The position numbers and the translations under genes were made by a program. A stretch of DNA of 64,000 nt, taken from contig OY783215.1 in the NCBI GenBank assembly GCA_963678705.1, positions 11,265,740 through 11,329,739 of the forward strand, in the 5' to 3' direction. The DNA is from Panorpa germanica. Its lineage: Eukaryota > Arthropoda > Insecta > Mecoptera > Panorpidae. A model generated the notes under the pieces. It was not told where the DNA came from. It saw nothing but the letters and a program-made list of their open reading frames with translations, and ran no database searches. Shown here in pieces: positions 1-9,175 of this stretch (position 1 is the stretch's first letter; every line of letters begins with the position of its first letter).

Positions 1-737
1 TGTGTCGTATTGTCGTTCTGGAGGAGATTACTCAGCTTACTAGTACATTCTGCAGGGATGCTAGCTTCTGGTAGTAGATTCTTCAGTTGACGACTTCCAA
101 CACCAATTACAGTAGTAATCGAATATCTTTCTTAAGATGATTAATAAGGATTCTTGTTCAGACGGTGTATTGTTGCAATTAGAGAATACTTGAGCGGTCT
201 AAAGTAACCTCGTTGCGACATGCGACGGTTGAACAATTAGTATCTTTTTATTACTATTAATACAAACACTTTTATTAAAATATATCATTTATTCGTTGTA
301 ATATTATATCTGCGTACTTAATTACAATAGTATTTTATTAGATTAACGAAGATGACAGATATAAAACAAAATGTAATTCTATAGTGTTATAATTTAATTA
401 ATAGTTGAAATGTGCTCACTATTCAATACGTACGAAGTTGCGAATAGTAATGCTTGCTTTGAGACTCAGGAGAAGACTGGCTTTCAGCGTCTTGTGCAAT
501 TTAATATATAATAATTTATTTCACATCACAGAACGCCAATACTGAATTACCAGCATTAAATCAATATTAATCTCCACAAACCAGAGACAATATTTATAAG
601 CGCTAAACTTAAATAATTATTCTTTACAATCTTAATACTAATACAAAAACTGTTTACATAATATAATTCTATTACATAATTAACATTTAATATCATTAAA
701 AATAAAAGGTAAGTGCGACATATGCGTACTTACAACA
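1..737 (-). repeat. 3' LTR of the retrotransposon (11 bases cut off by window edge)
   Basis: Direct repeat of 7053-7789 with no mismatch seen by eye. The last bases (TTACAACA) match the inverse of the LTR start in the right-hand copy. In the element's own orientation this is the 3' LTR, because the coding ORF reads on the minus strand towards it. Confidence 0.95.
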
Positions 738-896
738 CTCCTCAACCAAAGAAAAGGAACGCATATAAAACAAAACATATGCGTTTCTGCTCTAAGGAAA
801 AGAAAAAGGAAAAATTGTGATAGGGGAGATGTCGTACATATCACAACACCCCCTTTCAAAAAAAAAGGGACACGTATAAAAACAAAATATACGAGT
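731..896 (-). other. duplicated 3' module: hairpin, polypurine tract and LTR-terminus
   Basis: In plus coordinates the LTR edge ACAACA (732-737) is followed by a C-rich run at 738-747 (the polypurine tract on the minus strand). Next comes a short inverted repeat, ACGCATAT with ATATGCGT about 10 bases apart (760-785). The same order recurs about 111 bases on: CACAACA at 842-848, CCCCCTTTC at 849-857, then CGTATA and TATACG separated by an A-rich loop (872-894). The inner copy looks like a relic or duplicate of the polypurine tract/LTR junction. Only the copy beside the true LTR would be expected to prime plus-strand synthesis; whether the inner one is used is unknown. Confidence 0.6.
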
Positions 897-1022
897 TACA
901 ATTCTAGAAAAAAACAAAAAGAGAAGCAAAGTGTCGACAACGATTCTGATCCCATCGTATAGAGTTAACACTGCTCCACAAAACAATCATCCCTGACAAA
1001 ATCCATTTCATTCGTCAAGTTT

Positions 1023-4000
1023 TTATTCATTGGTACAAAATCTCTTCAACCTATTATTATGAACTACCGTATGTTTTTTACCAATTAGTATTTCTGTATT
1101 AACAGGGGATATAATTTTAGTAACTTTATACGGTCCTACGTATAAGGGTAAAAGTTTTTTTGACTGTCCTTTAGTTGGTAACTGTTCATTTCTTAATAAA
1201 ACTAGTTCGTTTACTTCAGGTGTGAAAAGAGAATTGACCCTTTTATCAAAATATAATTTTGTTTTTTCTTTGCTTTTAACCAAGTTATTTATAGCAAGTT
1301 CCCTCGCTACTTGTAACCTGTGTTTGAGTTCTACTATAAAATTATTATAAGTATTTACCTCAATTGGTTCTTTATAAAAAATTGAAGGCAGATTTGCCTT
1401 ATGTCCATAAATTAGTTCGAAAGGAGTAAAACCGGTCGCTGTATGCGGAGTTGTGTTATACACGAACATTGCATAGGGAATCCAATTTATCCAATCATCC
1501 TGCTTTTTACAAAAATTCCTTAGATACTCGGCAAGGGTTCTATGAACTCTTTCTAAGGCACCGTTGGTTGCTGGTCTAAATGCTGTTGTTTTTAATTGTT
1601 TAATTTTTAACAATTTGCATATATCTTTAAAAATTTTTGACATGAAATTTGTTCCTTGGTCTGTTAAGATCATATTAGGAACTCCGTACCTACAAATAAC
1701 GTTAGTTACTAATGCTTTCGCGACAGTATTTGCCTCCTGGTTTATAATAGGAATAGCTTCCGTAAATTTAGTAAGGTCATCCTGTATTGTTAGTAAGTAT
1801 TTGTATTTGTCGTTGTCGTCTTTCTTGGGAAGATATACTATGTCCAAAGCCAACCTTTCGAAACTATGTTTCGAAGTCGATGTAATTGTTAATGGGCATT
1901 TATTTAATTTGCACACTTTATTCTTTTGACATGATACACATTGTCTAATAAAATTTTTAACTTTTCTAATCATACTTGGAAATTTAAAGTGTGATTTTAA
2001 TCGTTTAATTGTTTTAGAAACTCCTAAGTGGCCTGCTGTGGGATTAACATGAAATTCCGAAATTACATTGTTTATTAACTCAGGGTCACTAATTTTAAGT
2101 ATATTGTCATTATAAATGTGTACTATTATATTTGTTTTATCAAAGATATGTCTGATCATAGTTCGTAACTGGGCAAAATCTAATTTACTTAGTTCAGACT
2201 CGAACCTGTTCATAGCTATGTTAGTAATTTTGTGTAAAGTACAAAAGTTTTTCAGATTCACTAATGCCAAAAATATTTCTTTATAATTTGGTAGATTAAA
2301 ATGAAATTCCTTAATTATTAAACAGATAATAAATCTAGTATCAATTTCAACATATGCAATTTCTGATACTTCTTTTTCTTGTATTAGAAATGCATTGATA
2401 CTACTAAATTTATTGATTAATTCAGGAGAATTTCCAATTGAATTTTTAAAATCTTTTGATACAAAATCTACTAATGAAAATGACGTCGGTGCGTCATATA
2501 AACTTTTATCATGTTCAATTACTTTATTGTTTATGATAATTTTATTTTTAATTATTTCTAAATAATTTTCGTATGTGACATCCATTGTTTCAACCTGAAG
2601 TGAGTATACGCGACTTAGGGCATCTACGTGTGGAATCGAACTACCTGGTCTATATATTACTTCGTAATTATATTCCTCTAGTTTTATCCGCCAACGCATA
2701 AGTCTAGAACTCGGGTCCTTAATACTCATTAACCAAGTCAAGGCTTGATGGTCTGTTACGATACTAAAAAACTTTCCATAGAGATAGGGTCTAAAATGAG
2801 CCACAGCCCATACTACTGCTAATAACTCACGTTCAGTAGTTGTGTAATTTTGTTGTGCCTTATTTAGAGTTCTTGAAGCATATGCTATTGGGTGGCTTTC
2901 CTTAATAGTACCTTGTGAAAGGACTGCACCTATAGCATATTTACTTGCATCCGTGGTTACAACGAAATTTTTACTAAAGTCCGGGTATTGCAAAACAGGT
3001 GATATGGTTAATTTATTTTTTAAAGTTTTAAATGATTCGTCGCATTGGTCTGACCATTCTAATACTTTAACATTACTGTTTGCTGCATTATATAGTGGTT
3101 TGGCTATCTCTGCGTAATGCGGTATATGTCGGCGATAATAACCAGACATACCCAAAAATGTTTTAATTTGTTTAGGACTGTTTGGAATGGGGAAATTCTT
3201 TATTGCTTCTACTTTAGAAGGATCTGGTAGAATACCTGTTTCATTAATAACGTGACCTAAATAAATCAAATCTTTATGTAGAAAGTTACATTTGGATGGT
3301 TGGAGCTTCAAATTATGTTCCCGTAATTTAGAAAAAACGTTTTTTAATCTTTGGTTGTGCTCAGAAATGTTTTTTCCAAAAATGACTACATCGTCCAGAT
3401 AGATTAAGCAATCTATTCCTTGCAAACCTGTGAGAACGTGAGACATAAGTCTCTGAAACATGGGGGGGGCTCCTTTAAGTCCGAATGGCATTCTTACAAA
3501 TTGATAGTGTTTAAAGTTCGCACTAAATGCTGTTTTCTCTTTATCTTCGGGAAGCATAGGGACCTGGTGAAAACCGCTTGCTAAGTCAAGGGTAGAGAAA
3601 AATTTTGCACCACTAAGTTGGTCCAGTATATCATGTATAAGAGGCAAAGGATAGGCGTCACTTGTTGTCTGCTCGTTAAGTTTACGGAAATCGACTACTA
3701 CGCGGAATTGTTTATTACCTAACGCATCTGGTTTTTTTGGTACTACTAATAAAGGTGCGTTATAGGGTGAGTCGCTTTCTTCAATTATGTTGTTGACCAA
3801 CAGTTCCTGAATATGCTTTTCCACAATCTCTTTTTGCGCATGGGGCAATCGATACGGTTTAACGTTAACGGGTTTAGAAGAATTAATCTTTATCTTATGA
3901 CTTAATGCGCTCGTACAAGATAACTTGTCTCCCGGTAAAAAAAATATGTCATTAAAGCTGTCACAGATTTCTATTAATTCTGTTACTAATTCTGAATTGA

Positions 4001-5972
4001 CATGTGAAAGATTTAAATTGTTTAATAAAAGTTCCTTACGGTTGTTAGGACTTGATTTTGAAAAATGGTAAATACTAAATTGATCTATCGGTATGATATT
4101 CGGTTTGAAATTACTAAGTATTATATTTTTTATTGAAGAATTTATTATTGAAATATAGAAAATATTTTTGACGGGCTTGATTAATGCATTAGCTAAAAAA
4201 ACTTCAGGTAACAATTCCCTGGCTACACAAACTCCTACTGTAGAACCTGACATAGGAATTATCTTCCTCGTACGTGCTGGTAAAACGATATTGTTTATAT
4301 TTATAAGTGGGAGCTCAATTACTTTGCCACGTTCTGAGAATTGTACACTGTTCATTTTTAGATTAATTACTGCATTTAGTTTCCGTAAAATATCTAACCC
4401 TATAATTCCATCGTGTTTAATGGGGAAATTTTCTGACACAACCTGTAAAGTTTGTTTCGACTTATTACTATCTAAAATTATAGAAGTTTTCAGTGAACCT
4501 AAGGTATAAGGCGTGCCTTCAGAAATACCCTTCAATAGAATTTTAGATTTATTATTAATTCTGACATTGTTATTTAAAATATTTTGTTTAATCAAGGAGA
4601 TTTGAGAACCAGTATCTAATAAAAATGATACGGTTTTAGCTTTGGCTGCGACCATCTTGAATTGGATAGTGTCAACTGTTTGCTTAGCCTTAACATTTTT
4701 ATTTTTACTGTCAAAACTTAGAATATCATTATTATTTTGTAAATTACCCGTATTGATCTCATCAAAATCATAAAAAAAACATAATTCATTATTTGAATTG
4801 TGTTGTGTCTTGTTAGTAAAAGATACTTGAGAACCATCAGATATAAGATGTTTCGATCTTTCACAACAAGTAGAAGGTTCTGATAAAATTGTGGCCTCCC
4901 TACAAGTATTAACTTGAGCAATAGGGTTACCCGTATCTAGATTTTCCTTCTTAATAAAACAATACTTTTCTGTATGACCACTTTTCTTACAATGGTTACA
5001 GAACAAATTTTTAGTTTTTGTTTCGACCTTATTAGGAATTTGCTTGCTTGAAACTGGTTTACTATTAGAATTAGGAACGCTTGGATATGTTTTGACTTTA
5101 ATATGCCTTCTTCTTTCTAGATTGCGCCACCGTCTCTCCAGAAACTCTGTAAATTCATTTAAGGTTGGTAATTCAGAATTATTTCTGTTTTCCCATTCCT
5201 TTGACGAATTAAAATCTAATTTGGTCTTTAAAATATGTATTAACATAAAATCTGAATGATTAGAATATATCCCCAATTCGGTTAATGCTCTAATCGATTC
5301 ATTAATTTCATCTAGTAGTTTTTTGATATTGATTTCGGACTCTAAACGTATAACATTGTAGTTTATTAAATTGTTTAAACAGGTTTCAATAAGTGCTACC
5401 TTGTTATCATAACGTTTACAAAGGATGTTCCAAACAATTTCGTAATTATCATTTGTTAAAGGATAATTCTTTATGAGTTTGAGTGGTTCTCCTGACAAAT
5501 TTAACTTTAAATAATGCATTTTTTCAATGCTTGATAGTTTACTATTATTACGAATTAAATTTGTAAATAATTCCATAAAACTTTGCCAATTAATATATTC
5601 TCCATCAAAAACGGTTAGTTGCATTGGACTTAAGTTCAGATTTTTTATTGAATCTATACTTTTTGAGTCGTCTACAATATGTGTATCATTCTCAAATGTT
5701 TGCTTATAATTCAACAAGTAAATAAGAGTGTCGTCATAAATACTTTCAACTTCTATAGACTTACTAACGATAGCCGAAGCTTCTTCATTTTTTAGAGTTG
5801 GAAGCAATGCTTCTACGATACTACTATATTTAACCCAAGCTTTGTCTAAGTTTTTGATTTTTAATTCAACTATTGTTAAGGATGTTGATTGGACTTCTAG
5901 ATTTTTTGAAAACTCATTAATTAGATTGATTGTATTCTCAACTAGTGTGAGTGAATGAACGTTCGGTGCCAT
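1023..5972 (-). CDS. gag-pol polyprotein of an LTR retrotransposon, with an internal macrodomain-like segment
   Basis: A 1649-residue ORF in one frame that would supply capsid and replication enzymes. In order: a gag region with a DUF1759-like block at about 112-260 (FDGEYINW, HYLKLNLSGE), as in BEL/Pao gag; a CCHC zinc knuckle at C325, C328, H333, C338; a retropepsin with DTGS at 453-456 and DGIIGLD near 521; reverse transcriptase with YLDD at 858-861 and RMPFGL near 827; RNase H with D1008, E1047, D1074 and D1117; a macrodomain-like segment at about 1165-1287; and integrase with H1308, H1315, C1345, C1348 and a D1377, D1438, E1474 triad (35 residues between the last two). A GPY-like motif stands near 1613 and there is no chromodomain. 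Pol is Ty3/gypsy-like, whereas gag resembles BEL/Pao. No stop or frameshift occurs between gag and pol, so their ratio must be set some other way. The start ATG at 5972 is the first Met of the frame and precedes the gag domain. All catalytic motifs seen are intact. Confidence 0.93.
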   Translation of the reverse strand: MAPNVHSLTLVENTINLINEFSKNLEVQSTSLTIVELKIKNLDKAWVKYSSIVEALLPTLKNEEASAIVSKSIEVESIYDDTLIYLLNYKQTFENDTHIVDDSKSIDSIKNLNLSPMQLTVFDGEYINWQSFMELFTNLIRNNSKLSSIEKMHYLKLNLSGEPLKLIKNYPLTNDNYEIVWNILCKRYDNKVALIETCLNNLINYNVIRLESEINIKKLLDEINESIRALTELGIYSNHSDFMLIHILKTKLDFNSSKEWENRNNSELPTLNEFTEFLERRWRNLERRRHIKVKTYPSVPNSNSKPVSSKQIPNKVETKTKNLFCNHCKKSGHTEKYCFIKKENLDTGNPIAQVNTCREATILSEPSTCCERSKHLISDGSQVSFTNKTQHNSNNELCFFYDFDEINTGNLQNNNDILSFDSKNKNVKAKQTVDTIQFKMVAAKAKTVSFLLDTGSQISLIKQNILNNNVRINNKSKILLKGISEGTPYTLGSLKTSIILDSNKSKQTLQVVSENFPIKHDGIIGLDILRKLNAVINLKMNSVQFSERGKVIELPLININNIVLPARTRKIIPMSGSTVGVCVARELLPEVFLANALIKPVKNIFYISIINSSIKNIILSNFKPNIIPIDQFSIYHFSKSSPNNRKELLLNNLNLSHVNSELVTELIEICDSFNDIFFLPGDKLSCTSALSHKIKINSSKPVNVKPYRLPHAQKEIVEKHIQELLVNNIIEESDSPYNAPLLVVPKKPDALGNKQFRVVVDFRKLNEQTTSDAYPLPLIHDILDQLSGAKFFSTLDLASGFHQVPMLPEDKEKTAFSANFKHYQFVRMPFGLKGAPPMFQRLMSHVLTGLQGIDCLIYLDDVVIFGKNISEHNQRLKNVFSKLREHNLKLQPSKCNFLHKDLIYLGHVINETGILPDPSKVEAIKNFPIPNSPKQIKTFLGMSGYYRRHIPHYAEIAKPLYNAANSNVKVLEWSDQCDESFKTLKNKLTISPVLQYPDFSKNFVVTTDASKYAIGAVLSQGTIKESHPIAYASRTLNKAQQNYTTTERELLAVVWAVAHFRPYLYGKFFSIVTDHQALTWLMSIKDPSSRLMRWRIKLEEYNYEVIYRPGSSIPHVDALSRVYSLQVETMDVTYENYLEIIKNKIIINNKVIEHDKSLYDAPTSFSLVDFVSKDFKNSIGNSPELINKFSSINAFLIQEKEVSEIAYVEIDTRFIICLIIKEFHFNLPNYKEIFLALVNLKNFCTLHKITNIAMNRFESELSKLDFAQLRTMIRHIFDKTNIIVHIYNDNILKISDPELINNVISEFHVNPTAGHLGVSKTIKRLKSHFKFPSMIRKVKNFIRQCVSCQKNKVCKLNKCPLTITSTSKHSFERLALDIVYLPKKDDNDKYKYLLTIQDDLTKFTEAIPIINQEANTVAKALVTNVICRYGVPNMILTDQGTNFMSKIFKDICKLLKIKQLKTTAFRPATNGALERVHRTLAEYLRNFCKKQDDWINWIPYAMFVYNTTPHTATGFTPFELIYGHKANLPSIFYKEPIEVNTYNNFIVELKHRLQVARELAINNLVKSKEKTKLYFDKRVNSLFTPEVNELVLLRNEQLPTKGQSKKLLPLYVGPYKVTKIISPVNTEILIGKKHTVVHNNRLKRFCTNE
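2112..2480 (-). other. degenerate macrodomain-like segment inside pol (residues about 1165-1287)
   Basis: This region lies between RNase H and integrase and belongs to neither. By eye it aligns along its length with OARD1/TARG1-type macrodomains, as I know that family. Shared features are a V..D.RFI..LI.KE strand, a P(N/T)Y(K/E) helix start, LK.FC......T.IAM, then KLDF..LR.MI..IF..TNI.VHIY at the end. The family's substrate-binding features have decayed. The loop that is normally glycine-rich reads NSIGNS, and the GCGLD motif before the last helix reads ESELS, so the Asp used for catalysis in TARG1 would be Ser here. I infer a retained fold without hydrolase activity. A profile search is needed to confirm the family. 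Confidence 0.6.
5193..5639 (-). other. DUF1759-like gag domain (residues about 112-260)
   Basis: The block runs from SPMQLTVFDGEYINW through HYLKLNLSGEPLKLI and ends in a WNILCKRYDNK segment. That order (an aromatic FxG-Y-W start, a YLK..L.G.A/P core, then W..L..RYDN) is the pattern of the DUF1759 gag family of BEL/Pao elements. It is followed by a basic stretch (about 280-295) and the zinc knuckle. Finding it upstream of a Ty3/gypsy pol is the oddity. Confidence 0.75.
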
Positions 5973-6069
5973 AGTACTTAATTAAAGTTATATATAATAT
6001 ACAGACTAAAGATTATTTTGTACCAATAAACGACTCTCCGAAAAATAGGATTCTGACAAGGAAAAATTG

Positions 6070-6294
6070 TTAGCGAAAACAGTAACTCACTGGAAATTTC
6101 CGATGGGGCTCAGACACCGCAGTTGTAACAGGAAGGTAGTCTCTCTGATTGAACAGACTGCTATCTAACTGCTTCAGCTCTTTACTTCTCCTTTTCAAAA
6201 TTCTTTCTCGTTCATAAAGATGTTCTAAAAATATTAAACATGAATTAATATAATTGTAGAAACAATTATAGGAAATATTATAGTAGATATTCAA
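6070..6294 (-). CDS. small leader ORF of the retrotransposon, 74 codons
   Basis: This ORF ends about 100 bases upstream of the gag-pol start in the element's leader. The product has a hydrophobic start and a charged middle (YERERILKRRSKELKQLDSS). I recognise no domain. A GTGAGT on the minus strand near its end could be a splice donor. It may be chance; it is listed because it lies in a transcribed, recently active leader. Confidence 0.2.
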   Translation of the reverse strand: MNIYYNISYNCFYNYINSCLIFLEHLYERERILKRRSKELKQLDSSLFNQRDYLPVTTAVSEPHRKFPVSYCFR

Positions 6295-6599
6295 AAGTAT
6301 TGGATATAATACTAAAAATATTGAACAATGATGCTACAAAATTGTTATTTTATAACAAATATTCAAAAGTATTGAATATAATACTAAAAAATAATAGCTT
6401 CAATGAATTACAAGGATGCTACTAATAGATAGGTTATAGCAAATATTCAAAAGTATTGAATATAATACTAAAAAAATAATAGCTTCAATGAATTACAAGG
6501 ATGCTACTAATAGATAGGTTATAGCAAATATTCAAAAGTATTGAATATAATACTAAAAAAATAATAGCTTCAATGAATTACAAGGATGCTACTAATAGA
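6287..6599 (-). repeat. 84-85 bp tandem repeat in the retrotransposon leader
   Basis: Three near-identical units start at 6356, 6440 and 6525 with CAAATATTCAAAAGTATTGA and end with a CTACTAATAG run. A diverged partial copy precedes them at about 6287-6355. The units differ mainly by an A-run length. They sit between the primer binding site and gag, where packaging signals or leader enhancers are common in LTR elements; that role here is inference. Confidence 0.85.
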
Positions 6600-6738
6600 A
6601 AAAAATACAATTATCAATTTATGATAATAATTGTATACAAGATAAAAAGATACTGTCTTATTATACTTAACAAAAAAAACTTTCGATTTTGATCTATGTA
6701 CAGCTGTGTGCAGGGTTCTGGAAACGATTAACATCAGT

Positions 6739-6930
6739 TTAGATTATTCCATTTGTTCTAGAAGCATCCATCCATTCGCTGGGGGCAAAAGATTTCTTTT
6801 TTTCTGGTTCAGCGGGCTGTTGTTTTACATCCACCGGACTTGTAGAAAAATTATGTGAAATACAGATGAATTGACGTTCTATCTCGTACTCTTCGGCAAT
6901 CTTGGAAATAATCGATCGACGTAGTGGCAT
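6739..6930 (-). CDS. small leader ORF of the retrotransposon, 63 codons
   Basis: An ORF about 110 bases downstream of the primer binding site in element orientation. The product is strongly charged (ISKIAEEYEIERQ near the start, PAEPEKKK later) and soluble-looking, with no recognised family. A donor-like AGGTACGC on the minus strand lies about 65 bases upstream of its ATG, and an acceptor-like ATGCAG lies closer. It could be an upstream ORF, a spliced leader peptide, or chance. Confidence 0.25.
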   Translation of the reverse strand: MPLRRSIISKIAEEYEIERQFICISHNFSTSPVDVKQQPAEPEKKKSFAPSEWMDASRTNGII

Positions 6931-7023
6931 CCAGATTAATTGATCTGCATCCAGGTGTAGAATATATAGAAAAAAATTTTGGGCGTACCTCTTGGATATT
7001 TATGTGTAGGAATATCTCTTCGA

Positions 7024-7040
7024 GACCCCACCTGACACCA
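7024..7040 (-). other. primer binding site of the retrotransposon
   Basis: On the minus strand, one base after the 5' LTR, the sequence reads TGGTGTCAGGTGGGGTC. It begins with TGG, the complement of the CCA end of a tRNA, as expected for minus-strand priming. I did not assign the tRNA species. Confidence 0.8.
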
Positions 7041-7041
7041 A

Positions 7042-7789
7042 TGTTGTAAAATTGTGTCGTATTGTCGTTCTGGAGGAGATTACTCAGCTTACTAGTACAT
7101 TCTGCAGGGATGCTAGCTTCTGGTAGTAGATTCTTCAGTTGACGACTTCCAACACCAATTACAGTAGTAATCGAATATCTTTCTTAAGATGATTAATAAG
7201 GATTCTTGTTCAGACGGTGTATTGTTGCAATTAGAGAATACTTGAGCGGTCTAAAGTAACCTCGTTGCGACATGCGACGGTTGAACAATTAGTATCTTTT
7301 TATTACTATTAATACAAACACTTTTATTAAAATATATCATTTATTCGTTGTAATATTATATCTGCGTACTTAATTACAATAGTATTTTATTAGATTAACG
7401 AAGATGACAGATATAAAACAAAATGTAATTCTATAGTGTTATAATTTAATTAATAGTTGAAATGTGCTCACTATTCAATACGTACGAAGTTGCGAATAGT
7501 AATGCTTGCTTTGAGACTCAGGAGAAGACTGGCTTTCAGCGTCTTGTGCAATTTAATATATAATAATTTATTTCACATCACAGAACGCCAATACTGAATT
7601 ACCAGCATTAAATCAATATTAATCTCCACAAACCAGAGACAATATTTATAAGCGCTAAACTTAAATAATTATTCTTTACAATCTTAATACTAATACAAAA
7701 ACTGTTTACATAATATAATTCTATTACATAATTAACATTTAATATCATTAAAAATAAAAGGTAAGTGCGACATATGCGTACTTACAACA
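7042..7789 (-). repeat. 5' LTR of the retrotransposon (complete, 748 bp)
   Basis: It starts TGTTGTAA and ends TTACAACA in plus orientation and repeats 1-737. It flanks the primer binding site, so in element orientation it is the promoter-bearing LTR. It has a short hairpin at the start of its minus strand (GTAAGT with ACTTAC). Confidence 0.95.
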
Positions 7790-9170
7790 ATGAATACAAT
7801 GAAGCTTTGTTGACCCAAAAATTTAAGGTACTATATCCACATAGTGAACATTCTATAGTGTTGCAGATGGCTTGCAGATGGTTGCAAGTTTCCCTAATAT
7901 AAGTACTTTCTCTGATCTTTAGTGCAAGGGATTTGTTCTTTATGTAGGTATATTTTTACATTTACCATCTGTTGTTATTGGAACGAACGACTGTGTTATA
8001 TGAGCCATTATATAATATTTCTCTTACCGTAAAGTTCACCGAGATACTTGCCTTCTGGTCATTTATAAACTAACCTATTAGATATGGTAATGTTGCTGCG
8101 GATGAAGCAATGAAGAAGAAAATTGAATTCTCGGAGATAAGAAAGATAATTATAATTTTATATGCTGCGTCTTCAAAATTAGACTTTTGTTGAAGCTGTT
8201 CCAAAAAGTTGGCTTTTATTAAAGATGCTTAGATACATAAATATCTGGTTTGAAAATCAGCTGTAATTTGAATAATGAACAACAAATATGTAATTTATTA
8301 AGTAGTTTTGATGTTAGCTAAATATTTGAACACGAGAAAGTCGTTTAAAATAGACCGACGTTAAATAAATTAAATAATAAAAACTGATTCTATAAACTGA
8401 TTGGGACAGTAATAATTCGAGATTATTATGATTTTTTATTCGTTTTTACTGCTCCTAGAAACTGCAGTCTGATTTTAGATATCAGAATAGTCAGAATTTT
8501 TACATAAGAATATTCTTTCTCTGTGAAACATCATTCTTTTAAATTACATTTGAAAATGTTTATTTTAGTAGAAATATTCTATATAGAAAAAGAAACAAGA
8601 TATATCTGTCTCTGTTACACTTTAATGGTTTATTTGCAACTTCATTCAAGGCCAGAGTGAGGCCAGATGAAGCGATTGCAGTTCATATCACTGACATTTC
8701 CTTGAACGTGTGAAATCAAATTGATTTGTTTCATGACAAAAAAAATCATACGCATCTTCAATGTGTTGTCAAAGTAATTTCAAAATGTTTACAGGGCCGC
8801 CATTACCTAAATATTCTAAATGAAGTTTTGTTTGTAAAGATAATTTTATTATCGATATCATAATTGTAAGGTAAATTTCTAATAAGATAAATCACACCTC
8901 AGATTGTACAGAATCGTGCATTTTAGTACCACATTTAATAGATATAACCTCGAGCCATGTCTTTCATATTTATATAACTTATTGTTGTTATAAATTTTCT
9001 CCAGGAAATATGAAGTGATGTTTATATACTTGTACATGGTGAACAATATCATTAACAGGTAATTTATTTTTTTATTCTTGTATCACATCATTGTGGATTA
9101 ATTTATATAATCATAATATATAACCGATCGTGAAAACTTAAAGAAAGCAAAGTAACGCTTGATTGTAGAT
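7790..9170. other. AT-rich non-coding stretch
   Basis: Right flank of the retrotransposon. No ORF of note. The only recognisable item is a SINE-tail relic at 8341-8381. I see nothing else. Confidence 0.5.
8341..8381 (+). repeat. SINE 3' tail relic
   Basis: Contains GACCGACGTTAAATAAAT followed by an A-rich tract, matching the 3' end of the full SINE at 48304-48576 (GGCCGACGTTAAATAAAA). No tRNA-like head is visible upstream, so this is a truncated or decayed copy. Confidence 0.45.
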
Positions 9171-9175
9171 ATGCA

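Larger units (their letters stand above)
1..7789 (-). mobile_element. LTR retrotransposon, BEL-type gag with Ty3/gypsy-type pol, apparently intact
   Basis: Two direct repeats (1-737 and 7042-7789) bracket one long minus-strand gag-pol ORF. The right copy begins TGTTGTAA and ends TTACAACA, a perfect 8-base terminal inverted repeat, so the LTR is 748 bp. The left copy starts at LTR base 12 because the window edge removes 11 bases. I found no difference between the copies when reading them side by side, which points to a recent insertion. Transcription would run right to left: 5' LTR at 7042-7789, primer binding site at 7024-7040, leader with an 84-bp tandem repeat, polyprotein 5972-1023, duplicated polypurine tract, 3' LTR. 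No envelope-like ORF fits between the pol stop and the 3' LTR. The target duplication cannot be checked because the left flank is outside the window; the right flank starts ATGAA at 7790. Confidence 0.95.

Noticed and set aside
792-986. 64-codon minus-strand ORF near the 3' LTR
   Set aside because: It runs through the duplicated T-rich 3' module; its phenylalanine-rich product reflects the poly-pyrimidine composition.
738-1022. An envelope gene downstream of pol
   Set aside because: Under 300 bases lie between the pol stop and the 3' LTR, filled by the duplicated polypurine modules.
1564-5709. Plus-strand ORFs of 60-121 codons within the polyprotein
   Set aside because: They are antisense shadows of the gag-pol frame without recognisable domains.
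6287-6599. Regular repeats as a CRISPR array
   Set aside because: The units are 84-85 bp head-to-tail with no variable spacers, and they lie inside a eukaryotic retrotransposon leader.
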